Shown here piece by piece: positions 15,481 through 23,474 of a stretch of 37,236 nt of DNA (position 1 is its first letter; each line of letters begins with the position of its first letter). A program made the position numbers and the translations under genes. The notes beneath the pieces are model-generated. The model was not told the DNA's origin, did no database searches, and was given only the letters and a program-made list of their open reading frames with translations. Source of the stretch: a virus; IMG/VR virus record IMGVR_UViG_3300037264_002609, positions 1-37,236 of that record. The stretch is one strand, 5' to 3'.

Positions 15481-16926
15481 CTAGTTGAGATTACTGACCT
15501 TGACCTTGGCGAAGAACTCTGGCCGGATCAGCGTGATCTTGTGGCGAGTGCGGATCGCCCGGCGCAGAGAAAAGTCGTTGGGGTCTACGAAGTTGGGCGT
15601 GATCTCCATCGGCACGTAGGGCGAGTAGATCATGCCCGTGTCCAGGATCGAGGGACCCTGGTAGCCCATCAGGATCTCGTCCTGTGGGAAGAGCGGATCG
15701 ACGTAGATCACCCACTTGCGGTTGAGCACGCCACCCTTCATGATGCCACCCTGGTAGACGTGGCCCTCGTCCACCGAGGCGAAGCCAGGCATCGTCTCCA
15801 GGAGCGCCGCCACCTCGGACGAGGTGATGCACCAGTTCGTCGGCGCACGCTGGGTGCGACGGTGAACGAGGTGCGACGCCTCGGACATGCGGATCACGAG
15901 CGACTGGAGGTGCTCAGGATCCGAGACGCCCGACGGAGTCGCGCGGTCCCAGTCGAGGATCGCGCCTGGCTCGACAGCGTTGAGCGCCGTGCCGGCGATC
16001 TCGCGGTCGATCTCAGCCGTCATCTCATCGCTCATGTGGGCGACGAGGTCGGCGTCGATGTCACGACCCCAGAGAGCGCGAAGGTCGTCCGCAGCCTCGA
16101 CGGAGGCCAGCGACTTGAGCTTGCGGCTCTCGGCGCGGATCTCCTGGATCGCGATGTCAAGCTGAACCTCGGGGATCCGGGGGTTCAGTTCGTTGTCGTA
16201 CTTGTACTCGATCAGGACTTCCTGGCCGCTCGCAGGAGCGGTGCCGAAGTTGACCTGAAGCTGACCGGCCTGGTAGTTGATCGAACCACCAGCGAGCGGA
16301 CCACCGGCCACAGGCGTGAGAGCGCCAGCGCCGTTGTCCGTGCCGACCAGCGTGCCCGTTGCGTGAGAGCCCGACGCACGGGTCAGGACGCGCAGCGTGC
16401 CACCGAGCACACGTGGGAACCGGAGGTTCGCCGAGAAGACGAGGTTGACACCGTTACCGGCGCCGACCGGCTCCCCGTCGATGAAGTTCGACGAGTACCA
16501 CTTGTTGAACGACTTGTTCATCTCCGTGCCGGCCACGACCTGACCCTTGTCAGTCGCGTAGCGCGGACGGTAGAACGCGATACCACCGATCGGACCGGTC
16601 ATTGGCTGAACCGATGCGATCTGCGTGGCGACGAGGCGAACCGCTGCACGGCGGATCACCGGGAAGACGAACTTCAGGAAGGGGCCGACGCTCAGCGCGC
16701 GGGTCTCCTCCGTCAGCCGCTTCAGGTGACGTGCCTGGTTCTCCAGCATGAAAGCCGCGATCGACTTCACATACTGCGCCTGCCCACGAGGCGTGAACTT
16801 GTCCAGTTCACCCTCGATGCCTTCCAGAAGTGGAGCCCACTTCTGAACATACTGCCGAACCATGCCGTGGTCAGCGAGGGCACACCCCTCCGCGCTCTCG
16901 GCGATCATCTGCCTAGCCTGGAACAT
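15481..16926 (-). CDS. Major capsid protein, T4 gp23-like
   Basis: This is the shell subunit of the head (HK97 fold). The best marker is ATQIASVQPMTGPIGGIAFY (residues 100-119), closely matching the VQPMTGP-type signature of T4-like gp23 proteins. It is followed by a region on Lys/Asn-rich loops, two beta-rich inserted stretches, and a C-terminal part with WVIYVDPLFPQDEILMGYQG and YSPYVPMEI, also typical of gp23. The length of 481 aa is close to gp23 (521). AAGGAGGGA lies just before the ATG. It follows the protease-scaffold gene by 15 bp, the same order as genes 21-22-23 in T4, and is followed by a strong terminator. N-terminal processing by the prohead protease is expected from the family but not visible here. 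Confidence 0.9.
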   Translation of the reverse strand: MFQARQMIAESAEGCALADHGMVRQYVQKWAPLLEGIEGELDKFTPRGQAQYVKSIAAFMLENQARHLKRLTEETRALSVGPFLKFVFPVIRRAAVRLVATQIASVQPMTGPIGGIAFYRPRYATDKGQVVAGTEMNKSFNKWYSSNFIDGEPVGAGNGVNLVFSANLRFPRVLGGTLRVLTRASGSHATGTLVGTDNGAGALTPVAGGPLAGGSINYQAGQLQVNFGTAPASGQEVLIEYKYDNELNPRIPEVQLDIAIQEIRAESRKLKSLASVEAADDLRALWGRDIDADLVAHMSDEMTAEIDREIAGTALNAVEPGAILDWDRATPSGVSDPEHLQSLVIRMSEASHLVHRRTQRAPTNWCITSSEVAALLETMPGFASVDEGHVYQGGIMKGGVLNRKWVIYVDPLFPQDEILMGYQGPSILDTGMIYSPYVPMEITPNFVDPNDFSLRRAIRTRHKITLIRPEFFAKVKVSNLN

Positions 16927-16941
16927 GGGAGTCCCTCCTTG

Positions 16942-18822
16942 TTAGCGCCGCCTACCGTTGAAGTCGTCCTGGTCGATCCCCGACAGCGCGCGGAGTTCGC
17001 CCATTGTTGTGTCAAAACCGCAGCCTTCCAACCCTGGAATAGGCCGGTGGTCTTCCGTCAGTTGGCCGAAGCGCCGCTGATCATCCTCAGTCGGTGCCTC
17101 ACGCCCACGCCCAAGTGAGCGGCGAACACGTTCGCTCGCACCACCGGGCTCTGTTGCCTGCTGATCCCACTGCTCGGCGAGCGCGTGGACCTGCTCCTTC
17201 GTGGAGACGCGTCCGCTCTCGACGAGCGCGAGGATGTCCTCACCGCGTGGATGGCCTACGGTCCGCTTGGCGGTGTAGGCGTGCAGATCAGCTTCCTGCA
17301 CCTGGCGGCGAGACTTCTTGACCTCGCCCGTCAGCTTGTTGATGTGTTCCTGAGCCTCGGCAAGCGCAGCTTCCTTCTGACGGATCTGCGAGCCGGTGCG
17401 CTGCGAAAGGGCCTCGAACTTACGCTCCATCTCGGCGCGGAAGTTGTCGAACTCTTCCGAAGCGACCTCGGCCTTCTTCTGGGCAAGCTCAGCCTTGTGT
17501 TCCTTGACCTTGAGACGACCGTTCGCCTCGTCGCGAGCCGTCTCCTCTGCCTCTGCGACCTTCTCGATCACAGCAGAGACCTTGTCGCGGATCTCGTCGG
17601 GAGTCTCGGTGCCGGTTGGCGTGCCGATCATCTCGCGCAGCGCGCCCGCGTTCTCCTTACCGGAGATCGCGCGCTCGATGTAGAGCTTGTAGCCCAGACC
17701 ACGAGCGGCCTGCTCTGCCTGCTGCACGCGCTCTGTGAGTTCGTTGATGACCGAGTCCTTGGCGGACACAGAGGCTTCGGCCTGATCCGACTGCTCACGC
17801 AGCGCAGCAAGCTTGGTCTCGTAGCTGTCCATGACGACTCGCTGATCCGGTGCTGGCTGGTAAGGCACCAGCTTCAGCGCCAGATCCTCCATGAACTTCT
17901 TCGCGCCAGCGACCTTCGGATCCGAGAGAAGCTCGGACCGGACGACCGACTCGACCTCGCGACGCTGCTCCTGAAGTGCCTTCAGAAGCTTGACTGCGAA
18001 GTCCTCGCGAAGCCGCTCGCGGATCTCGCGCTCGACCTGAACCTTGATGTCTTCACGGAGAGTCGTGCTGGCCTCACCAATGGCCTGCTTGAACTCCTCC
18101 TCGACGCGCTTGCGGACTTCTTCCTCAGCGATCTCAGCGCCGACCTGACGAGCGCGATCTTCGATCTGCTCGACGATCTTGCCGAAGGTCGCACGGAGCC
18201 GGTTCTCATCCACGTCGGACAGGTTGGTGTCCTCAGAGACGAGACCGGGATACGCCGTCTCACAGGCCGGATCAGCCACGAAGTCGAAGCCGTGGAGCTT
18301 GAAGTCCTCGCCTACGACGTGGACGCCCTCCATGTTGACCGACGTTGAGCCGAGACCACGCGACGACATGCCGACGCGAGCGCCAGCACGCAGGAAGGCC
18401 GCGAGATCCTTGCCACCCGTCGAGTCTTCGACGATCTCGTACTTGCCGATGATCCGTCCGTCGGACTCGACGCGGAGACCGGTGCAGATCGCACCAGCCT
18501 CGCGGATACGAGACTTGCCGTCGTTCGGATGATCGACAGCCGCCAGAAGTGACCGCTGCTCGATGCGCTCCTGAAGACGCTTGATCTCGCGACGCATGAC
18601 CGACTCGGTGTAGAGTCGGCCATTCTTCGTCGCCCTGCCGCAGATGCCGACCAGCCCCTCGACGATGAGCGCACCACGTGTCTTGGTCTCTTCCGCCAAG
18701 ATCTTCATTTCGGTGAAGCCGCTAGACTCCACCAGAAGATTGTCGACCAGAGGACGCCTGGATGCAGCGGCGCTTGCTCGGAAGCGCTGCTCCATCGTCG
18801 GGCTCATTGTGTTGGTCGTCAT
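16942..18822 (-). CDS. Prohead protease fused to coiled-coil scaffold (gp21/gp22-like)
   Basis: The N-terminal 200 residues resemble the T4 gp21 / herpes-type prohead serine protease: a short strand region GALIVEGLVGICGRATKNGRLY, the catalytic His in AAVDHPNDGKSR (H98), and the catalytic Ser in VGMSSRGLGS (S153 or S154), followed by HGFDFVADPACETA. The rest (about 200-540) is a long charged coiled coil rich in Glu, Lys, Ala and Gln, as expected for a prohead core scaffold. In T4 these are separate proteins (212 and 269 aa); here 626 aa carry both. It is possible that the protease releases and degrades its own scaffold during head maturation. A GGAG ribosome site lies 7 bases before the ATG. 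The capsid gene follows directly. Confidence 0.85.
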   Translation of the reverse strand: MTTNTMSPTMEQRFRASAAASRRPLVDNLLVESSGFTEMKILAEETKTRGALIVEGLVGICGRATKNGRLYTESVMRREIKRLQERIEQRSLLAAVDHPNDGKSRIREAGAICTGLRVESDGRIIGKYEIVEDSTGGKDLAAFLRAGARVGMSSRGLGSTSVNMEGVHVVGEDFKLHGFDFVADPACETAYPGLVSEDTNLSDVDENRLRATFGKIVEQIEDRARQVGAEIAEEEVRKRVEEEFKQAIGEASTTLREDIKVQVEREIRERLREDFAVKLLKALQEQRREVESVVRSELLSDPKVAGAKKFMEDLALKLVPYQPAPDQRVVMDSYETKLAALREQSDQAEASVSAKDSVINELTERVQQAEQAARGLGYKLYIERAISGKENAGALREMIGTPTGTETPDEIRDKVSAVIEKVAEAEETARDEANGRLKVKEHKAELAQKKAEVASEEFDNFRAEMERKFEALSQRTGSQIRQKEAALAEAQEHINKLTGEVKKSRRQVQEADLHAYTAKRTVGHPRGEDILALVESGRVSTKEQVHALAEQWDQQATEPGGASERVRRSLGRGREAPTEDDQRRFGQLTEDHRPIPGLEGCGFDTTMGELRALSGIDQDDFNGRRR

Positions 18823-18872
18823 GGTTTCTCCAGACTAAGTCGTGGTTTACCTATTACCAGTCCGCGACTTGT

Positions 18873-20081
18873 CTACGCAGGGATCGAGTGCATGGCGTCA
18901 ACACCCTTCTGGATGTCGGCGCGAAGGCGGTTGAGGTCTTCCTCGGCCACGCGGAAGGCAACGTCGCCATCCGCCAGGCGGGTGAGGTAGTTCTGGGCGT
19001 CCTCGGCAATGCCGTAGAAGAACTGAGCGACCTTGAGGCGCTGATCGTCCTCAGGGAGGTCGATCTCGGCGTCCTCGGCCAGGCCCTCGTCCTCACGGAT
19101 CACGCCGACGACGCGGTCGGTGATCGTCGATGCTGACTCCAGGACTGCCTCGAAGCCCTCGACGAGCTTCGACTGGGCCGCGACGGCCTGCTTCTTGGGG
19201 CTGCCACCGATCGAGGCGACTTCAGCGAGGATCGAGTTCAGGCTGGCGTCCTCCTGGAGGTTCGCGCCCTTCTTCGACTCTTCGGCCTTCTTGCCAGCCT
19301 GCTTGCCACCGAAGGGGAGCTTCTTGCCCTCGTCTTCGTCCTCGTCTTCGTCCTCGTCTTCGTCCTCGTCGTCCTTAGCCTCGGGCTTCTCGCCCTTCAT
19401 CTTGGCCAGAACCTCAGGCGGCATCTTGCCCTCCTCCTCCTCCTCCTTGAGGAGACGGTTGAGATCGTTCACGGCCTCGGTGAGCCGCACGTTCTCGCCG
19501 CTCAGCATGGTGATGTCCTCGACAGCCACGTTGAGTGCGTGACCCATGGCGTTGATCACGCCGCGGAGGCCCTCTTCGTTGAGGCCGTCCTCGTCCTCGC
19601 TGAAGTAGGCGTTGATGACTTCCCAGGCGCGGTTCAGTTGGCTGGTCGAAGCCTCGGCGGCCTTCTTCTCCTCGGCCTCGGCGATCTCGGCGTCAGACGG
19701 CTGCTTCGGGACGAGGAAGCTGGGGACCATCTTCCCGCTCGCGCGCTCCTCGTCCTCGTTCTTGGCGCCACCGCGCGACTTGCCGTACTTGCCGGTGGGG
19801 CCGACGTCCTCGTCGCCACGAACTGGCACGTAGGTGTAGTGACCGGCAGCCTCGTCACCCTGGAGGTCGCAGTCGCCGCCCGGGTCCTTGGGGTCCTTGT
19901 CTCCGGGAGGACCGGCGTAGTCGCCGCCCTTGCTGTCGTCCTGCTTGACCTGCTTGACCGACTTGTCGGGCTCAGCCTTGCCCTCGGTCACAGTCTTCGA
20001 CGCCGCCGGCTTCTCGGTCATACCGAGTTCGGCGAGGTCTTCCATGAGAGAGGTGGTCGGTCCCTGCACTGGGATCATCAT
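18873..20081 (-). CDS. Acidic head-region protein, possible prohead core component, 402 aa
   Basis: I start at ATG 20081 (MMIPVQGPTTSLMEDL), with CAGGAG 7 bases upstream, rather than at the longer frame whose extension would overlap the neighbour. Residues 20-130 are disordered and Lys/Asp/Gly-rich. A helical centre includes AWEVINAYFSEDEDGL and LNRLLKEEEEEGKM. A run of alternating Asp and Glu (about residues 237-251) follows, then a basic stretch and a folded, helical C-terminal 130 residues. There are no membrane segments. It lies between the portal and protease genes, where T4 has small prohead-core genes (67, 68), so an internal core or scaffold role is plausible. No family is recognised. 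Confidence 0.7.
   Translation of the reverse strand: MMIPVQGPTTSLMEDLAELGMTEKPAASKTVTEGKAEPDKSVKQVKQDDSKGGDYAGPPGDKDPKDPGGDCDLQGDEAAGHYTYVPVRGDEDVGPTGKYGKSRGGAKNEDEERASGKMVPSFLVPKQPSDAEIAEAEEKKAAEASTSQLNRAWEVINAYFSEDEDGLNEEGLRGVINAMGHALNVAVEDITMLSGENVRLTEAVNDLNRLLKEEEEEGKMPPEVLAKMKGEKPEAKDDEDEDEDEDEDEDEGKKLPFGGKQAGKKAEESKKGANLQEDASLNSILAEVASIGGSPKKQAVAAQSKLVEGFEAVLESASTITDRVVGVIREDEGLAEDAEIDLPEDDQRLKVAQFFYGIAEDAQNYLTRLADGDVAFRVAEEDLNRLRADIQKGVDAMHSIPA
19329..19373. repeat. Short tandem repeat encoding an Asp-Glu run
   Basis: A 12-base unit (CTTCGTCCTCGT) repeats about three and a half times and codes alternating Asp and Glu in the acidic head-region protein. Such tracts change length by replication slippage. 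Confidence 0.8.
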
Positions 20082-20085
20082 GTGA

Positions 20086-20952
20086 CTACTCCTGTGGCCT
20101 TGCGACCAGGCTGTCCGTCCGGACCGAGTCCTCACCAGAGTTCTCGGAGAGCTTCTTCAAATAGGCGATGCCACTGAGTAGCTGCGGCGCAGCCGTCATG
20201 ACAGCCTCATAGATCTTCTGGACCTCACCAACCTGGCGCCGATCGAGATTCAAAAGAGCCGTGATTGCACGCTGAACGTCCTCGGCGATGTCAGAGGCGA
20301 GCGTCTCGACCTCCGGCTTGAGGGACTTGGTCCCAAGCTGACGCGCTGAGGTCGAGAGTGCAGACGCCTGCTCCTTGAGGAATGCGAGCAGATCGGTGGC
20401 AGCACGCTGCACATCGTCCGTGCTCAGCGTAGGCAGCTTCTCAGCCGCGTCCTCCTGAAGACCGACGACGTCGTGCCACCAGGCGTGACGCGTGAGGGAC
20501 TGGACCAGAACTTCGTTGACGATCTGGCGCTGAAGGTCTCCACGGACGTCGAGCGCCTCAGCGAGGCTCGTGATCATTGGCGTTGCGCCGGCAAAGTCCT
20601 CGTCGAGGATCTTGTCGACAGCCGACCGGGCCGTCTCCATGACCTCGTAGCCGAGATCAGCCACAGGCGTAGCCGACTCGTGAACCGAGGCGCGGCCCAG
20701 GTGGATCTTGCCGTCCGCCGCGGACCACTCGACTTGAACGATGTTTCCGTTGGACGTCTTGGCCAGGACGTGGTGGTCAAACGTGGCGAGAAGTTCGGCT
20801 GGACCAAACTTCCACTCCGTCGACTCAACCATCCGAACCAGCGCCGTGCGGTGCGTCTCCCACGAGTTCTCGCGCAGGCGAGAAAGTACGTCGTCCGCGG
20901 ACCTTGCGGCGCGGAGTTGGTCGACGACTGTAGACTTGAGCACGACAGGCAT
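20086..20952 (-). CDS. Hypothetical head-region protein, 288 aa
   Basis: The ATG at 20952 (MPVVLKSTVVDQLRAARSADD) has AGGAAA 6 bases upstream, so I prefer it over an upstream start at 20994. The first 110 residues mix helix and strand (FDHHVLAKTSNGNIVQVEW), and the remainder is a long helical region (AEALDVRGDLQRQIVNEVL...; ATDLLAFLKEQASALSTSA) ending in a charged tail. No transmembrane segment or catalytic motif is seen. It lies between the portal and the acidic head protein, separated from the former by a terminator and from the latter by 4 bp. A head assembly role is suggested only by position. Confidence 0.7.
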   Translation of the reverse strand: MPVVLKSTVVDQLRAARSADDVLSRLRENSWETHRTALVRMVESTEWKFGPAELLATFDHHVLAKTSNGNIVQVEWSAADGKIHLGRASVHESATPVADLGYEVMETARSAVDKILDEDFAGATPMITSLAEALDVRGDLQRQIVNEVLVQSLTRHAWWHDVVGLQEDAAEKLPTLSTDDVQRAATDLLAFLKEQASALSTSARQLGTKSLKPEVETLASDIAEDVQRAITALLNLDRRQVGEVQKIYEAVMTAAPQLLSGIAYLKKLSENSGEDSVRTDSLVARPQE

Positions 20953-20981
20953 GTGGTTTCCTGTGATCTCCAACAGTCTTA

Positions 20982-21010
20982 GGTTTAAGCCCAAACCTGT
21001 GCTGCGTCAA
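20982..21010 (-). promoter_or_regulatory. Candidate promoter after the portal gene
   Basis: On the minus strand TTGACG (21005-21010) and TAAACC (20982-20987) are 17 bases apart, 30 bases upstream of the ATG at 20952 and just after the hairpin that may end the portal transcript. The -10 overlaps a 6-bp inverted repeat (AGGTTT/AAACCT, 20981-20998) that could be an operator or a 5' leader hairpin. Confidence 0.4.
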
Positions 21011-21049
21011 CCAAGTCGGAGAGAAACTGGGTAGTTTCCTACGATTTTC

Positions 21050-21080
21050 CTACCGGCATACCTTCAAAGTATGCCGGTAG
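21050..21080 (-). terminator. Hairpin after the portal gene
   Basis: A perfect 12-bp stem (CTACCGGCATAC with GTATGCCGGTAG) and a 7-base loop begin 13 bases after the portal stop codon. It is followed by GAAAATCG rather than a T-run on the minus strand, so it may be an attenuator or RNA-stabilising hairpin rather than a full terminator. Confidence 0.55.
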
Positions 21081-21092
21081 CCATAGTTTGCC

Positions 21093-23474
21093 TTAGAAAG
21101 ACCCAGCGCGTGGCCTGGTTCCACCGGCAGAAGGCACTGAACTGATTCGACCGTTCGAGTTCTTCAGCGCTGCGTCCTTGAACTCACGCAGGAAGGAGGT
21201 CGTCTCGACCAGCTTGCGAGAGAAGTTCGCGTCGTTGTTCTGAAGGTCGCCGATCATGTCGATCAACTTCTGGTGATTCGCACGAGACTCGTTGTAGCGA
21301 CGCTCTTCGAGCCGGCGGCGGCGGTCGTAAGCACGCCACTCCTGTGCTGGTGCGCCGGGACGTGGTCGGACCTCTTCCAGACCGCTCCCTGGCACTTCTT
21401 CCAGACCAGAGCCAGGAACCTCTTCCAGACCGCTACCGGGGACTTCGTGGAGTGCCGGATGCCCGCCGCCGGGAACCTCTTCCAGACCCGGACTGGCGTC
21501 AGCGCCAGCAGCCGCGGGGTCTGGCTGTGCCGGCGGACGTCCTCCAGTGAACGGCGAGAAGGATGGGTCCATGCCCATCGCGTCGGCGATGTCTGCCTCG
21601 CGCTGCCGCTGCTTCTCGATCTCGCGGATCTCGGCGTCGGAGAGCTTGAAGATGTTCTCCAGAATCCAGCGCGACGAGACGTAGGGCTGGATGCGCGAAG
21701 CGAAGTCGGCGCGAGCGTTCTTGACCTCCATCGCTGCCAACTCGTAGATGTTGGACGGGACGGTCATCTTGACGTCCAACTCGACGGCCCATGGATTGGG
21801 GTGACCACGCGCAGCCAGGTCGGTGCGGATCAGGCGCTCGATTCCGTTGCGGAGTTCCTTCTGGATCTGAAGGCTTACTCTTGCCGCCCTGATATCCTCA
21901 TTTGACAAGATTGCACGGCCTTGGATTGGCGCATCCTGGCCCATATAGGCCCTGGGCACCATGAGCGCGCCATGCAGCTTCCTCTGGAAGTACTGAACAT
22001 CATCGACGTTCTGGTAGTCCGGACCTGACAAGACCTCGACTCTACTCAAGGCCCTGCCGTCCCTTACGGCAATGAAAAAATCTTCATCATTGCTCAAAGG
22101 GTTGTATCGCATGTCGAGGAAGTTGTTGTTTGGATTGACCATCTTCTTCTTCTTGAGGTCGCGCTTGGCGCGCTTCAAGAAGGTCTCGACACGGTTCGCT
22201 GGTACGTCGGTGACGTCGACGTAAAAGGCGTAGCGGGCAGGACTTCTAGTTAGCTTGTAGATCATGACCGCGTCTTCGAGCATGACGAGGCGCTTCCAGA
22301 TCCAGCGAGCGCCTTCGCCGACTGATACACCATAGGGCGAGCGGCGGGTCGTGGAGCGGAGCCTGAAATGACAGGTCTGCCAGTCCTCGAAGAGCGCGAC
22401 GTGCTTCGGAATCGTCAGCGCACCTGCCAACATGCGGCGGAGTTCGTCCTGGTTTGCCGTGAATCGACCTGTCACGTCCTGGACGTAGCCAATCAGGCTT
22501 CCGTTGAGCTTCTCGACGCGTCGCATGGTGGGCGCGGAGAGGTTGTTCAGACCAACGACGCCGTTCTCGGTGACCAGCACCTCTTCATAGTCATTTCCAT
22601 ACTGACACAAAGTGTAGGCGATCGAGAAGAGGTCGTCCTCCAGGCGGAGCCTACGCTTGATGAGCGTGTCGGCCATATCCACCACGGCCTGGTCTGGGCT
22701 CTCTACCCAACAGACGCGACCATTGTCCATGTTCGGCTGCGTCGCATCGTTGGCGAAGTAGTGGAAGGCGCTGTTGTGGCAGACGACCCCATTCACCAGC
22801 AGATTGTGGGTCGTAGTCGTGATGTCGTAGACGACCGGCTCGAAACACTCCGGAGTCGGATCAGCAGCCAGCCACACGCCTCCGGCGTTCTTGACCGTCA
22901 TGACGCTCTTTGAGTTCAGTTCGAACCCAGGCCGTGCGCCGACGATAAAGGCACCCTTGCGAAGCTCCTTGGCCTCGACGTAGCCAGGACGAGGTTCGAC
23001 GCAGTAGATCTTGTGCGTCGGTGTCACACGAAGAACTTCACCGTTGCTGAGTTGCAGGCGCAGGATTGGCGCGTTGCGCCCCGAGATGCGCGGGTGTTCG
23101 GCGAGGACAGGAACAAGCGTCTTGGTCTTGTCGTCGAAGCCGAGGATCTTGTAGGACTCCTGGCTTGACGCGAGTTCCTTGATCGGCATCGGCGTGATCA
23201 CGTTGTTCTCGCCGACGATGTAGACCTTCATGTCTCCGGTGAAGCAGCGAATGTCGGGGTAGTCGTTCATCGCCTCATAGTCGGCGTAGCGATCCATGAG
23301 GTTCTGAGAGACAGAGAGCATTCCACCGATGTCTTCGCGACCCCAGATCGCGTAGGTAGACGACGGCGCGTGCATGAGCGCATCAGCGCTTGGGCTTTCC
23401 GCCTGCTCTCGCGCGTCACGATCATCGCCAAAGACGCGACGAAGGGCGCCGAGCGCCCGGTCGGTGATGCTCAT
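21093..23474 (-). CDS. Portal protein (T4 gp20-like) interrupted by an in-frame mini-intein
   Basis: The extein parts join as MNDYPDIR/SAFHYFANDATQPN, the conserved N-terminal portal motif. Further gp20-like features are DLFSIAYTLCQYGNDYEEV, RMLAGALTIPKHVALFEDWQ, PARYAFYVDVTDVP, NPNNNFLDMRYNPLSNDEDFF and the QYFQRKLHGALMVPRAY stretch. The dodecameric portal would form the DNA channel and head-tail vertex. Of 793 aa, residues 77-234 are the intein, leaving a 635-aa portal after splicing, longer than T4 gp20 (524) because of a Pro/Gly-rich repeat tail. The ATG overlaps the stop of the Hint-like gene upstream (4 bp). If splicing failed, the N-terminal motif would be broken and the portal presumably inactive. 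Confidence 0.92.
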   Translation of the reverse strand: MSITDRALGALRRVFGDDRDAREQAESPSADALMHAPSSTYAIWGREDIGGMLSVSQNLMDRYADYEAMNDYPDIRCFTGDMKVYIVGENNVITPMPIKELASSQESYKILGFDDKTKTLVPVLAEHPRISGRNAPILRLQLSNGEVLRVTPTHKIYCVEPRPGYVEAKELRKGAFIVGARPGFELNSKSVMTVKNAGGVWLAADPTPECFEPVVYDITTTTHNLLVNGVVCHNSAFHYFANDATQPNMDNGRVCWVESPDQAVVDMADTLIKRRLRLEDDLFSIAYTLCQYGNDYEEVLVTENGVVGLNNLSAPTMRRVEKLNGSLIGYVQDVTGRFTANQDELRRMLAGALTIPKHVALFEDWQTCHFRLRSTTRRSPYGVSVGEGARWIWKRLVMLEDAVMIYKLTRSPARYAFYVDVTDVPANRVETFLKRAKRDLKKKKMVNPNNNFLDMRYNPLSNDEDFFIAVRDGRALSRVEVLSGPDYQNVDDVQYFQRKLHGALMVPRAYMGQDAPIQGRAILSNEDIRAARVSLQIQKELRNGIERLIRTDLAARGHPNPWAVELDVKMTVPSNIYELAAMEVKNARADFASRIQPYVSSRWILENIFKLSDAEIREIEKQRQREADIADAMGMDPSFSPFTGGRPPAQPDPAAAGADASPGLEEVPGGGHPALHEVPGSGLEEVPGSGLEEVPGSGLEEVRPRPGAPAQEWRAYDRRRRLEERRYNESRANHQKLIDMIGDLQNNDANFSRKLVETTSFLREFKDAALKNSNGRISSVPSAGGTRPRAGSF
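21370..21490. repeat. 24-base tandem repeats in the portal C-terminus (EVPGSGLE units)
   Basis: The coding strand repeats a unit of 24 bases four times, with one 33-base divergent unit (HPALHEVPGGG region). It codes EVPGSGLE copies at about residues 662-702 of the precursor. Identical copies coded by nearly identical DNA suggest recent expansion. This is a Pro/Gly/Glu linker between the portal core and a C-terminal helical region. Confidence 0.8.
22773..23246 (-). other. Mini-intein in the portal protein (158 aa, no endonuclease domain)
   Basis: The coding segment starts with Cys (block A, CFTGDMKVYIV) and ends with VVCHN before Ser (C-extein +1 nucleophile). Block B is present as RVTPTHKIYC with the TxxH motif, and block F as FEPVVYDITTTTHNLLVNG. 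All residues needed for splicing are visible: Cys1, the block B His, the block F Asp region, penultimate His, terminal Asn and Ser +1. The Hint fold is complete but there is no LAGLIDADG or HNH domain between blocks B and F, so homing, if any, needs another protein. The insertion point is inside the most conserved N-terminal portal motif, typical of intein sites. Confidence 0.9.

Noticed and set aside
15541-17118. Plus-strand ORF of 525 aa
   Set aside because: Shadow of the major capsid gene, which has a clear family match.
17185-18348. Plus-strand ORF of 387 aa
   Set aside because: Shadow of the coiled-coil scaffold; repeated Leu comes from antisense Glu/Lys codons.
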